64,000 bases of DNA, from contig NBAY01000114.1 in NCBI GenBank assembly GCA_002794775.1, positions 23,689 through 87,688 on the forward strand, in the 5' to 3' direction. The notes under the pieces were generated by a model, which worked only from the letters and a program-made list of their open reading frames with translations, ran no database searches and had not been told where the DNA came from. This document shows positions 46,141 through 57,549 of the stretch, in pieces. Numbering within the stretch: the first letter of the stretch is position 1; each line of letters starts with the position of its first letter. The position numbers were made by a program, and so were the translations under genes. The DNA comes from Porodaedalea pini. Taxonomy: Eukaryota > Basidiomycota > Agaricomycetes > Hymenochaetales > Hymenochaetaceae.

Positions 46141-46989
46141 CAGCCATTTTCATAAGTCCTGCGACACGTGCATGTCACGTGAAGTGAGCCGCGTCAGAGC
46201 CAAAGTGTCGAAAAATTAGAATGAATGCCTATTTTCTCTGTGAATTCTGCACAGCACCTGCTCATTAAGTACTCAAAAAAAAGGCACGGTTCTCAGGAGA
46301 AGAAATATGTAAAATATGGAGCAATAAACTGATTGTGTAGGCAGGTGGAGATCAAACAAGTGCAGCTGGTCTGTTCTCTCACCCATTTCCACTGAGATTC
46401 AAAAATTATGGCTCCCCTACATCTACCTATAAAATTCTTTCCTGTATCTTTAAATTAAGTATATGACTATACCAACATCTCCTGAAAGTTTGAAGCCAAT
46501 CCATTCAGTATTCATGGTCCAGCAGCAAGATTTGTGTTCTACTCTGCAAGACCTGTTGTAAGAAAAGGAGGGTGGAAAGAGCTTGAAGTGGAACACAAAT
46601 CTTGCTGCTGCACCATGAATACTGAATGGATTGGCTTCAAACTTTCAGGAGATGTTGTTATAGTCATATACTTAATTTAAAGATACAGGAAAGAATTTTA
46701 TAGGTAGATGTAGGGGAGCCATAATTTTTGAATCTCAGTGGAAATGGGTGAGAGAACAGACCAGCTGCACTTGTTTGATCTCCACCTGCCTACACAATCA
46801 GTTTATTGCTCCATATTTTACATATTTCTTCTCCTGAGAACCGTGCCTTTTTTTTGAGTACTTAATGAGCAGGTACTGTGCAGAATTCACAGAGAAAATA
46901 GGCATTCATTCTAATTTTTCGACACTTTGGCTCTGACGCGGCTCATTTCACGTGACATGCACGTGTCGCAGGACTTATGAAAAAGGCTG
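46141..46989. mobile_element. Fold-back MITE copy 2 (TA-flanked)
   Basis: 849 bp, same family as 18503-19342. It has the CAGCCATTTTCATAAGTCC terminus, arms meeting at about 46543 and 46587, and TA on both sides (46139-46140 and 46990-46991). The right terminus has one mismatch. The spacer differs from copy 1. No coding capacity. Confidence 0.92.
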
Positions 46990-46991
46990 TA

Positions 46992-47418
46992 GGTAACCTT
47001 ATGCCGATCCTTACACTTCAAGTTGCCATCTCTGCGTTTCCAAGAGAGTGAGTCTGAGCTTCGAAGTCTGGGCGAGCTAGAGTCGTTGCTACCATCCACT
47101 GATCTCTGCGGCCACGTCTCGTGAGCGTCTAGAATTTGTAACTGCGGTGACTGGGCCATAATGATCGTGATGGTGCGGTGCCTTCCTCTCTCCCTTCTTG
47201 ATGGAGACAAGATTTCTTGTTGCATCTTTCTCTGCAGCGATCTGTTCCATCGTCAGTCTCCGAGCTTCGAGTCTTGTTGCTTTAGTTGAAAATCAAGCGA
47301 TGATGTCTCGTTGCCACACGGAATGGATAAAAGAGCCGTCACTCCTGCTCTCCGTCCCTTGTCCTTCTCAACTTCCGTTCATCGACGATCTCATTAACTT
47401 GGTATTTCTCGGAAAGCC
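46992..47418. other. Upstream region of the GPI protein gene
   Basis: Contains a GGATAAAAG element (47325-47333) about 90 bp before the ATG, a possible TATA box. No gene recognised. Confidence 0.45.
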
Positions 47419-48108
47419 ATGCACACCACACTCATGCTCCTCGGGCTCGGTGTCCTCACACGTTCAACTTCTCTGCATCTGCCTTGCCCAGTGATCACTA
47501 ATGCACACGTTTATTGTCAGGCATCCGAGCTCAAGCGACGAACGCAAGCATCGCCCTGCCCGGATTTGATGACCAGCCTTTCTCCAGAGAGGTGGTTGGG
47601 ACAGGTACGGACGGGACAACATACGTTATCTCTGCCTCGGGAACTGGGGCTGGAGATATTCCATTCACAAGTGCGTCCGGTCCCCTTGTTTTCAGCGTCT
47701 CTTCATCTTTGTTTATCCTTTTTGTCTTGTACAGTGACGGTTGTCCAAGACGCAACACACGTTTCCGAGGTAGTCTCTCTTGCCACAGGCTTTGGTGGGG
47801 ATATCCAGTGTGCGTACGACACGCAAGGCGTTGGAACGTGCACAATTGTTCTCGAGGGTGCGGGTTCAGCGACTGGCACCGACGCAGCTCCGCAGACTTC
47901 GGTCATCTCGGGCACAATTCCGATGCTTGCTGTGCCGGTGACGACTGCCTCTGTCACTCCGAGTGCGACGCAGCCTGCGGACAGCCCATCTGGATCTTCA
48001 TCATCTGCAGAGACGCCAAGCAGCTCATCCGGAGCCGCTCGCACCATCGTGGCGGTTGGCCTAGCATCGATCTTTCCGATGATCCTCGCCTCTTTCATCA
48101 CCGTTTGA
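47419..48108 (+). CDS. Secreted, probably GPI-anchored Ser/Thr-rich protein
   Basis: Three exons (47419-47449, 47521-47670, 47735-48108) give 184 residues with a closed frame. The N-terminus MHTTLMLLGLGIRAQA resembles a secretion signal ending in an AQA-type cleavage site. The mature part (VVGTGTDGTTYVISASGTGA, then VVQDATHVSEVVSLATGFGG) is small and neutral, with two cysteines near CAYDTQGVGTC. A Ser/Thr/Pro-rich stalk follows (SPSGSSSSAETPSSSSGAAR), then a hydrophobic tail TIVAVGLASIFPMILASFITV. Signal peptide, O-glycosylatable stalk and hydrophobic C-terminus are the pattern of a GPI-anchored cell-wall or membrane protein (inference). No enzymatic domain is seen. Confidence 0.8.
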   Translation: MHTTLMLLGLGVLTRSTSLHLPCPVITNAHVYCQASELKRRTQASPCPDLMTSLSPERWLGQVRTGQHTLSLPRELGLEIFHSQVRPVPLFSASLHLCLSFLSCTVTVVQDATHVSEVVSLATGFGGDIQCAYDTQGVGTCTIVLEGAGSATGTDAAPQTSVISGTIPMLAVPVTTASVTPSATQPADSPSGSSSSAETPSSSSGAARTIVAVGLASIFPMILASFITV

Positions 48109-48910
48109 TGCCACAGACAGCATTTTCATCATTGGGAGATTATACATCCTTACGTTAAATGGTGTAATACTTAGATCAGATTTTGCAACAGTGATTCGTA
48201 ATCTTATAAAACCAAATTAGTCTCTGAAGACAGTTGTTCTGTCCTATCTTATGGCGTTAATTATATTGCATCCATGATATATACAAAAAATGGGTATGAA
48301 AGAAATATGTGGTACGGTATAGACTATCAGTTCAAAACAAGACTGAACTCCGATCTACCATCATTAGTGGAAGCATAAGCTTTTCAACCGCGATCAGTCA
48401 CTTCAGGTACCCCTTTTACCCAGACCTCTTAGGTGTAACTTAGCCCAATTGAGTTACACCTAAAGGTGCCTGTCCTGATATGTATATATATAGTCTGGGA
48501 TGTCCCAGGGCAGGGGATGTTCCTGTAAGTTAATACCTATTAGCACAGTTACCATAGGGCTGTCCCTCTGTTGTCACTGGGTGCCAGGGGACTTTTCACT
48601 GGGATTTCCCCAGGTAATTTCAACCTAGTTTTATATTAAAAAATTGATATTTTAGGGCTTAAATTAGCAATCCCATGTTAGTTTTGAACAGTTGTGATGC
48701 ATTTAATGCTTGGCCTTGTGCATGGCCACTTTATACATACTAGGCAGCTGCTACTCTTTGAATATTATCATAGATTCAGCTTCACTGGATATTTGTATGA
48801 CAACAGATATGATATGGCTACACATCTCTAGCTTTGAATATAAGGAAAGTCCTCTTTTAATCTCTATATAGCATGACCACAAGTAGAACTTTGAGAAATG
48901 ATGACCTCAG
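48109..48910. other. 3' flank and probable outer part of the KDZ element's left end
   Basis: AT-rich. An imperfect palindrome at about 48430-48464 (GGTGTAACTTAG...GAGTTACACC) and C/G-run-rich sequence from about 48405 differ from the preceding gene flank. They probably belong to the left terminus of the KDZ element. The exact end cannot be fixed because the matching right terminus is outside the window. Confidence 0.4.
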
Positions 48911-49435
48911 TGATAACAACAGAGATTGAGCCTCTGTAATTTATAGAATACACCCATATTCTTAATTATTATGATTTAGAATACCTAGGAATGACTTTAA
49001 CTGATAAGTATATGTATCTCATATCTATGGGGATAGCTCAGAGATAATAACCCAGGGATAGCCCAGATATAAATACAGAGGGATAGCCCAGACATAATTT
49101 CATAGGGATAGCCCAGAGATAATAACTCAGGGATAGCCCAGAGATAATAACTCAGGGATAGCCCAGATATAAATACAGAGGGATAGCCCAGACATAATTT
49201 CATAGGGATAGCCCAGAGATAATAACTCAGGGATAGCCCAGAGATAATAATGCAGGGATAGCCCAGAGATAATAACTCAGGGATAGCCCAGAGATAATTT
49301 CATAGGGATAGCCCAGAGATAATAACTCAGGGATCGCCCAGAGATAATAATCCAGGGATCGCCCAGGGGGAACTTATTGTAATAAATAACACAAAGATCA
49401 TAGCTTCTAGGACAGTAGACCTTGTTTGTACATAC
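48911..49435 (+). repeat. Left long terminal inverted repeat of the KDZ element
   Basis: Pairs with the complement of 63677-64000 almost base for base outside the tandem array, for example TGATAACAACAGAGATTGAG at the outer side and AGGACAGTAGACCTTGTT at the inner side. The outer limit is not known. Confidence 0.9.
49029..49376 (+). repeat. 25-bp tandem repeat array in the left TIR, about 14 units
   Basis: Units of the type GGGATAGCCCAGAGATAATA plus 5 bases. Variants (ATAAATACAGA, ATAATTTCATA endings) recur in order, showing a higher-order duplication. The two last units carry GGGATCG. The opposite TIR has only about six units. Confidence 0.92.
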
Positions 49436-49656
49436 ATTATGCTACACCAGCACTGTCAAAACTACACTGCATGACTTTGAAGGCACCAGAGTTGCATCCT
49501 AAATTAAACTGCATGTGCAAAGGGCTTTGAGTCACCCTCCTTTCCTCATGATCCACCACCAAGCCCTTGCATGAAACATTCAATGCATTATGAAGAACTA
49601 TTAGGTCCACTTTCAACACTCAGAGGTTGAAGCTTTGTGTAAACCCTTATGGATTA

Positions 49657-50052
49657 CAGGATTTTAAATAAACCTTGTCAGTGTGCATTTCAGAAAAAAA
49701 AAGTTATGCGCCTCCCAAAGCAGAATCTGCCTTTTTGGGTGGGGACACGTCGTGGATTTGTTTGCTAGCTCTGCGTCGTGCTCTCAAAAGGTGGATAACG
49801 TGAACAGCAGATTTAAAATAAAATGGAGAAAGTGGGGCCTTCAATATAGCAGAGTATTTTTCTCTTAAAAAATCCTTGAAAATGTGGTCTAAATACTTTG
49901 ACTTGTCTCAACATCATTTCAATATTAATGGCGAGCTCATTGTGTAAATTCACAACGCACGTCCTCACCCAAAAAGGCAGATTCTTCTTTGGGAGAGTGC
50001 ACAACTTTTTTTTTTCTGAAATGCGCACTGACGAGGTTTATTGAAAACCCTG
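49657..50052. mobile_element. Nested MITE with TA target duplication
   Basis: 396 bp with imperfect inverted termini of about 65 bp. They start CAGGATTTTAAATAAACC on the left and the complement of CAGGGTTTTCAATAAACC on the right, followed by GTCAG, a long A run and a shared AGATTC/GAATCT block. TA flanks both sides (49655-49656 and 50053-50054). Its only frames are chance. It is unrelated to the 840-bp fold-back MITE by sequence. Confidence 0.85.
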
Positions 50053-50141
50053 TAACTACAAAGTATTTGACTGACATGTCAAATACAGCGTCACTGATGT
50101 GTCAAACACAGCATCACACAATAAATTGGAATTATTTACAA

Positions 50142-53100
50142 CTATATATCAGCATATAAATAATCATCTTCGTCAAAAGTCTCCATGTCGTCAAGAAGAC
50201 CTGTTGCAGCATTGTCATATAGAGATTGTGCAAGATTATGAGATGATGCGTCTGATAACGTAGCCGCAGCAGAAGGGGTGTCACAAGAATCTTCAAGCTC
50301 TGCAATGAATGCCTCACAATCTCGTAATAAAACTAACTCCCGACCAGTTGTAGTCTTGATCATTGCAAAATCAACGAGAGAAGCAAGCGGCTTAGAGAGT
50401 TCTACAAATCCTGTTCAGCTAGGATCACAGGAAATAAAATAAAATAAAATAGATGACTGACCATCCCTTAAGTCAACAAAGCGCATCACATCCTTGGAGA
50501 GTGGCTCTTCACCATTCTGGATTGCTTTCTGCTCATCGATGATGGGCTTCATGACCTTTTGAATCGCACCGGGGCGCTTTCCATTTGACGATTTGAATGA
50601 TTTCCCTTCGAGTTTCAAGTTTCTCCATTCGAATTTGATATCATTGCCATCACGATCCTTACCACCACTCATGCCACTGGTTTCGATATCGTCAGGAATG
50701 CCAACAATACCAATTTTTTCTCTCCACAAGAAAGGCAGGATTGGTTCGCCAACTTTGAATGTCTGCTTCGGATCACCTCTTCGCTTATATAAAAGTTCTA
50801 CCAATGTATTAGGACGCCCTCATGAATGAAGACAGACTACTCACCTAAGTCTTTCTTCACATAGTGGCCAAATATCGATCGAAGGCCGTCTTTCTCATTT
50901 GCACGAAAATCAAAAATTGGCCGATCCAGCTCATCTGCATTGATGCCATGCTCTTGCAGTTCCGCAGCTCTGAGTAGAAATAGTACGTCAGTGGTATGAA
51001 GGCAAAAAGCCTGTACATATGTCAAAGATCACTCACCTAGCGCATGTCTCTAAGTCTCTGGCAAGGCTCGCTGTTATAAATGAAGCTCGCTGTAATGCCT
51101 TTTCAGTGAGCGGTATCCCACCAATGAACCCTTTTAGCTTTCCAGCCTGTGCGTTATTCGAGAGATTGACACGACAAGCAAACCACAACATTTTTGTTCT
51201 TGCAAAATCTCTTGAAGCCTTAATGCAAACATTAGACAAAGTAAAGCATACGAAGAGAAAAGGAAACGAACAAAATTGCAAAACTCGTGCAGACCCTTAT
51301 TACAGACGCCCTCGAGATTTTTGACCGTGTCGATATCAAGTTCGTCGAGCTGTTCATTCCAAGAAATGACGTCTTCGAATAGCTTCTCATGATCTTCTTC
51401 GTTCATCTTTTTTGCGTCCTCGTATTTACACTGTATTTCAGCTCTGTATGTGTCTGCGTCATCTGAAAAACTGTTATGAGGGGTAGTGATTAACATCAGA
51501 AAACTACACACCTCTCTGGTCATCGTAAGGCCTGATTTTCTTCGAGTAGTACTTTGCAAACATATTGGACATGTTCACACTGCGAGAATTTTTGTGTGAT
51601 ACACCAAGCTTGTCAAGAAATGCCCAGACATCCTTGTTTTCTCGATGCGCAATGTCCAAGATATCATTGAAGAGTTTGCAAACCTGCGCTAGCCCTTCCT
51701 TTGATGGTGGCCCAGGTTTGCGGCGCTTTGCTTCCTTATTCAACTCGGTTACGTCTGAGGATGCACCATGCTTGCGTTTCTTCGATCGGGATCTATCAGA
51801 AGGCAGAGGTACACGTCCTTTCCCCTTCTCTTTCCTAGATGCCTTCTTCGTATGAGATGAAGTACCTGCCTTGCTTGTTCCTGGCTGGAGTTTGGCGTCA
51901 GCTTCGGAATCTGTCTCATCATCACTCAGAGCCTCAAACTCGTCGGATGAAGATGCATCATCAAGAACATCCTCCTCCTCATTTGGTTGTAGATTGGGGA
52001 GAGAGGTGTTGCGCTGACGAAGGACAGGCCTGTTTGAAGCAGGTGGGAGGGGAGGGGCAATAGGATATTCATTGTCGGAGTTAGATGATGCCTTCTCACT
52101 GACTATGTTGACTGAACCGCTAGCAGCTGCATCTGAAGGAACAGTGCGTCCTAATGGACAGTCAGTTCAACAATAACTAAATAACAATAAAATACATACT
52201 TTGACGTATGGCTTCTGTTGACTGAATCAACGCATTCCATGCTGCAGGGTTAACCTCCTTCGACCGAATGAGGGCTGTGAGAGCTGCAGAAGGGTGAGCA
52301 TCATCTAGTGCGTTGCATGGCTGTTGTGACAAAGATGGAGCTATCGGAACACGAGGCGGACCTCCTTTGGTCAGAGCTTTCATGACAGTACCAGTCGAGG
52401 TGATCTTCTGGACGTCCAATGGTATATTCGGTGCACTCATTGCAGGAATTCTGTGCACAGAATGTGGTGGCGAGATGGGCCGCAGAGTGAATGGCTCATT
52501 CCGAATTGAATACGGTGCCCTTGGCCTCTTTCTCTGCTCTTGTGTATTGAAGGGGTCGTTTTTCAGAGCCTCGGCACTCACTCGAAGCATTGGATTCTCC
52601 TGAAGGTCATAGCATAAGAACATTGATCAATAACGTTATACTGTAATATTTCTTACCAGACTAGATGGATTTCTCTCTATAGTGAGACTTGTATCCCCAA
52701 GTCCGCCAATACTGTCATGGCCATACTGGTCATCATGTTGATATGATTCTCGCGCCTAGTATTATATACATCAGTGCTGTATATATTATATGAATTGATT
52801 TACTTGCCTGTCGCTCAGAGCATTGTGAGTCAACCTGATCATCATCGTTCGCCAGCCTGTTGGAGTGCGATTCCTCAACAATATTATCTGCCTCTTTGAC
52901 TCGTTGATGCACCACCATATATCTCCTCTTAGCCTCTGCAACCCTTTTGTCAGTTTCCTCACTCAGCCTATCTCGCTGTGCATTACGAGCGGAGCTAAGG
53001 TACTTCATAGCCGCACGAAGCTCAGCGTGCGGATCTTGCTCTGTCTCGATCTCGGGAACCCCTTGAGTTTCATCATTTGCATGCTCGCAATGTATTGGCT

Positions 53101-54481
53101 CGTGCTGCTGCTCAGAAGCCATTGCGGGAGATGTCAACTCAGAGTCCATGCAGACTTGCAGTGATTTCATTGTGTTTTCCACATCGCCAGAAGCCTAGAG
53201 ATTCATTCATATACTGTAAAGCATAAACGGTGTCAACACGTACATGTCGCTCTCCATCCTTCGCATCAATATCAACACCAAGCTTCCACAACAACGCCTT
53301 TGCTCTTAGAACAGATTCACGCGCCGCCTTGACTAGGTTCTCCCGTCTCGAATACTCATTAACAGCTTCTTCATGAGCGATTCTTGATATCTCACGCTGT
53401 TCCTGGCTCAACGTATCATCAAGAGGAGCAGCAACCGTCGCCCGAAGTTTGTTTAGGTAGTCGTTCCGGTTCTTGGTGAGTTGAAGAACTTCGGCCTCTC
53501 GCATATGCAAAACCTCTTGCCTGCGCAGCCGCTCGGACTCCATCTCATCGCACTCGAGGTGGGAGCTTTGAAACTCGATGTCTTCGATGTACTGAGCCTG
53601 AGCCGTGCCCTGGTCGTCACGGACGGACTGCAATTCAGTCCTTTCAGAATGATCATTGACCGGCTCCACGAGCTTGTACTAATGAGCATTATGAAGACAA
53701 ACATTGAATGATTGACTGACTTTCTCCACCGTATTATCGGGTTCGGTATCCTTCGAAGTCTCTTCTACAACGTCCTCCAATGTTCCTCTCCCTTTTCTCT
53801 TTTTCCTGGCTGCCTTCTTCGGCTTTGAAGTATTAGACTCGCCATCCTGTATGCCTAATAAGCAATGTAATCATTCTTCTGAATGGATAAGCTCACTTCT
53901 TCCACGAGCGCTTTCTTTTTGGACCGTCGCTCTTGCTTTGCAGAAGGCGCTTGCGGAGGCACCTGCGTGATCTCGACATTTCCTTTCTCAGAGTGAGAGA
54001 AGCACGTGCTAAATGATCGAAAGAAGTACTCACTACCGAGCCTAGCGGACCAACGTGTGCCAACAACCATGCTGGTTGGGAACTCTGGAGGACCTTTTCA
54101 AAACTACTGCTCAAGCTGAGAAGATATGTGAAATGGGATTTCGTGGTTCTTGTCAGGCGCATTAAATAGGATAAAAAGAATAAAGTGGCTTATCATGCAG
54201 TACTTGACCCATCGGCCACAAAATCTTAGCGCGCTGTGGCATTCGGCTCTCGAACGTGGCCTCCAATCTTGACTTACAAGCCTCATGTTTCACAGGCCTA
54301 AGACCGTAGCAACTGCAAATCTCAAGCACCAAATTCGAGATGAGGATAATCTGTAAAACAAATCACGTCAGAATGGGAACAAGGCAAATATCAAGACTGA
54401 TATGCATACTGATGACATCTGCGCACATGGCAGGATCGAAGGTTGCACAAACTTGTGGCTCGGAGTGGAACAGTAGAACAT
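50142..54481 (-). CDS. KDZ-element-borne large coiled-coil protein, function unknown
   Basis: A multi-exon frame of roughly 1000 residues can be followed from ATG 54481 to the stop at 50142. The N-terminal part contains ISNLVLEICSCYGLRPVKHE. A basic nuclear-localisation-like stretch (PKKAARKKRKGRG) and long charged helices follow (ERLRRQEVLHMREAEVLQLT; LRAAMKYLSSARNAQRDRLS), likely coiled coil. A Pro/Ser/Asp-rich middle has another basic patch (SRSKKRKHG). A more globular C-terminal half includes MSNMFAKYYSKKIRPYDD and PILPFLWREKIGIVGIPDDI, and the acidic end reads ETFDEDDYLYADI. No known domain recognised. Position inside the element and the nuclear signals suggest an accessory transposition or chromatin role (speculative). 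Confidence 0.7.
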
Positions 54482-54553
54482 CGTAATAAATTAAATGCTA
54501 AGTTATAGTACATTGGTGATTCTGAGATTTCCAGTACAATACGGCTGTCTAAT

Positions 54554-57549
54554 TTACTCTATTTTCTCTATGAGGGTCATATTCAAGACGCTTTCATTCC
54601 ACGATTTTTTCTCCGAGTCGACGACGACGACGGTTGCCTTGTCCTTCGAGAACTTCTTGACGGTAACGATCTTCCCGCGTAACCCAGGGTCGCCATGAAC
54701 AATGAGAGCAGCAGCATTTTTTTTGGGTTTTTGCACCCTGATATCCTTCACGTACGTGTTGCGAAACCCCGAATTCGTCGTTTGTCAATGGTCCGTAAGC
54801 ATAGCACAAAGGTGGCAAAGTCCGTGCACATTGTCGTTCTTGCATTGAAAGTGGTCCACGATGCTTCTGAGAATTGTCCAGTTATTGAGCGTCGATTGGC
54901 CAATGCAAAAATGAATCTTGTACTTGGAGTACAATGATTGCACATCGGGATGTATAATCCACATGCCGGATCCAGAGAAATCTGACAGAAAGTGAGTAAG
55001 ATCTTAATCATGATCAATCTATACACACCGGTAAGGGGGCCGAGAGGTGGTGGCCAGGTCTGTGGCTCATCAACAGGCGCCGGTAGCGGGTCCACAGTTT
55101 CGAGGTCGGTTACGAAGCTCCTCAACTCTTCAATGAGAGCTGTATCAGGAGGGGGAGTCACTGCGCAGGCGGTCGAAGTCGACTCATGCCAGCGTGTGCC
55201 GCCTTCTCTCAAGGACTTGAATTTGGCGGTCAAATGTACCCGCTGTTTCTCGGTCAGAGGATGGTCGAGGTCCAAGCAATACGCGTTGTCACCGCTTTGT
55301 ACAGTACATTAATAAGTATATAATAAGCTTGGAAGAAAACACATACACTGCAACTAGATCTTTTAGATCAATGATTTGCTCAGGTGCGCTTCTCGATACG
55401 TTCATCGTCCCATCAATAGAAATGGTCGCCGTCAGTTTATTCAGATTCGTACTGAGCACGTAGCCAAATCGACCCTTGAAGTCCTTGTTGTTGATGACGA
55501 AAATGCGAAGATGCTGCAAATGATCGCAGAATCGACGCAGCTCATCAGTGGTCTGCAGAACGGCAGAGCTTTTGCCATCCTCAATGAGTCGAGTGTCTTT
55601 TTTTTTGGCAGCCTTGACAAAGTCGGGCTGCAGTTGATCCACGTGCTCAGTAAACTGAATGAATGAATAAATGAACAAATGAGCAAGTTTCTCATAGGTA
55701 AAGTAAACAAATATGTACCTCATTGGAAACAATATGATTCTTCAACTCATCCTCAGTCACAAAAACCAAAGTTGCTGTCTCGTTGTCGATTGAGATGACC
55801 TGTGCCTTTCGTCCGATGTACTGACCACTAGTAATGATGCACCACTGACTCTGGAGGAGTTGCGCGATATGCTTCTCGACTCCGGAATGAGTCATGTCGG
55901 TGTGTACCGTTTGGACCCATTTCGCTCTGACAGTAAACTAAAAAAAGACTTAGTAAATATACTTGAGGTGAAGGATACACACACCGTAGAATACGAGGTT
56001 GTAATGAATGAAATTTCTTTTTCATCCGCTGAGACAGTCTGTATCATTCCAGTTTCACCAGTGAATGGACCGACGACGACATGGACATTCATGCCCAGTT
56101 CCAATACTCTACGAATGTCTGACATAGCGTACTGTAAAGTATGATACTGGACTCTACCGGAATTGTCTGTCACATTCAGTACGGGAATATAGTCCGCCAA
56201 GAGAGAACCAATAGTTCTTGTTTCCACCACTTCCTTTTCCTTGCCTTTATCCTTGACCGTTTTCCTCTCCTCGATCTTGGTATATTCAATTATGGAGTGT
56301 CTGTTCTCCGAGATATCGCCTGAAACACCACCTACAAAGTTTCCCGAGGTATCTATAGTATGCGTCGACGAAACGGCGTATTTCAAGATGTCGCCTACAG
56401 TCCCAATTAAGCCGGTCGACAAGCTGCGGATTTTATCGCCACTTCGAAGAAATGGTTCGCCGCGGTCCAAGGGTCCAAACGAAGCCTCCGTATGTGTGAA
56501 AAGTCCGATGTCCTGTAAAGAAGGGGATGCCTTTCTAACGTAGTGCATGCTAGGGCAGGTCAGTTCGAGTAGTCCATTCTTGTACTTATGACACCGAAAG
56601 GTATAAGTCCTTGAGCCATGTTTCTTTATTTTTTCACCCCTGAAGTTATCAGGGGAGAAAAGTGCAGGCTCGGGACGAGTGGATGATTCCTTGTCGATTG
56701 GAAGTCGAGGCACGATTGCCACTACGATACGGTCATCTTGAGTCCTCGACTCTCTGACGCGGCCGATATCGCCTTTGTACAGACCGCGCTGGATGGTAAC
56801 CCATTTGCCGACTTCAAATCTCTCTCGAGAGGCGCTTCCATTGCGCATTCTGAGCACCTTGGCGGATTCCTCCTCGTCCCAAACACAAACAACTGTCAAC
56901 AAATTCTGGTGTGCCAGCCAAGATTTTGCGTAGTTGACCTCACCGAGTGTTGGAGCGATCGCATAGATACGTCCGGGAAACGCTGGTAGAGAGAAGGCAC
57001 AAGGTTGTTCAGAAGGACGCGGCAGCCCTTGTTGTACCCATGAAGTCTCAGTTTCGAGGAAGAACTCATGCAGTAGTTTCGCCTCCTTGACTTCGTGGCC
57101 GACCTATTCATGCATAAGCATAACACAATCACTTTTCGACTGAATTCACTTACCCTGACGCATATCATGTATAGATTATTTCCCGTACCACCGATCCTCG
57201 CTGACACACACTCCTTCTCGTTTTTTAAGTGTCTGTAGTCAAAGGTCTCCTTGTACGTTTTATGACACTCTTTGATGCCTCGAAGTATGGCTCGAACGTC
57301 ATCTTGCTCGACAATATTGTATAGCACAGGCCGCTGACGTGCTCCTGCACTCGATGTTCCTTCGCCGTGATTGTCGATAAATTTGGCCTCTGTATGAGTC
57401 AATGGTCAGTGAGGCATATTTGAGTAGCTGAGTCCCACAATACCTTCATCTGAGTCTAAGAAAGCCTTGTCGTTATCGTCCTCGTCGAAGTCTTTGGCCT
57501 CTAGATCCAAATAGCGCAAAACTCGTTCATCCACTGCTTGTCTGGGCAT
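54554..57549 (-). CDS. SPT5-like NGN/KOW protein carried by the KDZ element
   Basis: ATG at 57549 opens an acidic N-terminus (LEAKDFDEDDNDKAFLDSDE) as in transcription elongation factor Spt5. An NGN-like domain follows (NLYMICVRVGHEVKEAKLLH ... FPGRIYAIAPTLGEVNYAKS), then several KOW-type segments: VGKWVTIQRGLYKGDIGRVR; RSGDKIRSLSTGLIGTVGDI; LGMNVHVVVGPFTGETGMIQ; GQYIGRKAQVISIDNETATL; and C-terminal HGDPGLRGKIVTVKKFSKDK. Spt5 binds RNA polymerase II in DSIF. This copy is divergent and transposon-borne, so a role in expression or chromatin of the element is inferred. Exons run about 57549-54785, then a TGA at 54785-54787 interrupts before the last KOW segment (ending 54554), so it may be damaged. 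It is divergent from the genes at 58.6 kb. Confidence 0.8.

Noticed and set aside
48997..49203. Open frame with repeated SGLSLSYYLWAIP-like residues (also 63631-63873)
   Set aside because: It is simply the 25-bp tandem repeat read in frame; no start context or conservation.
48911..49376. CRISPR array
   Set aside because: The repeats are directly adjacent 25-bp units with no unique spacers, in a fungal transposon terminus.
50142..57549. TET/JBP dioxygenase cargo, as in some KDZ elements
   Set aside because: No HxD...H iron-ligand pattern or other TET/JBP motif was found in the two minus-strand genes.
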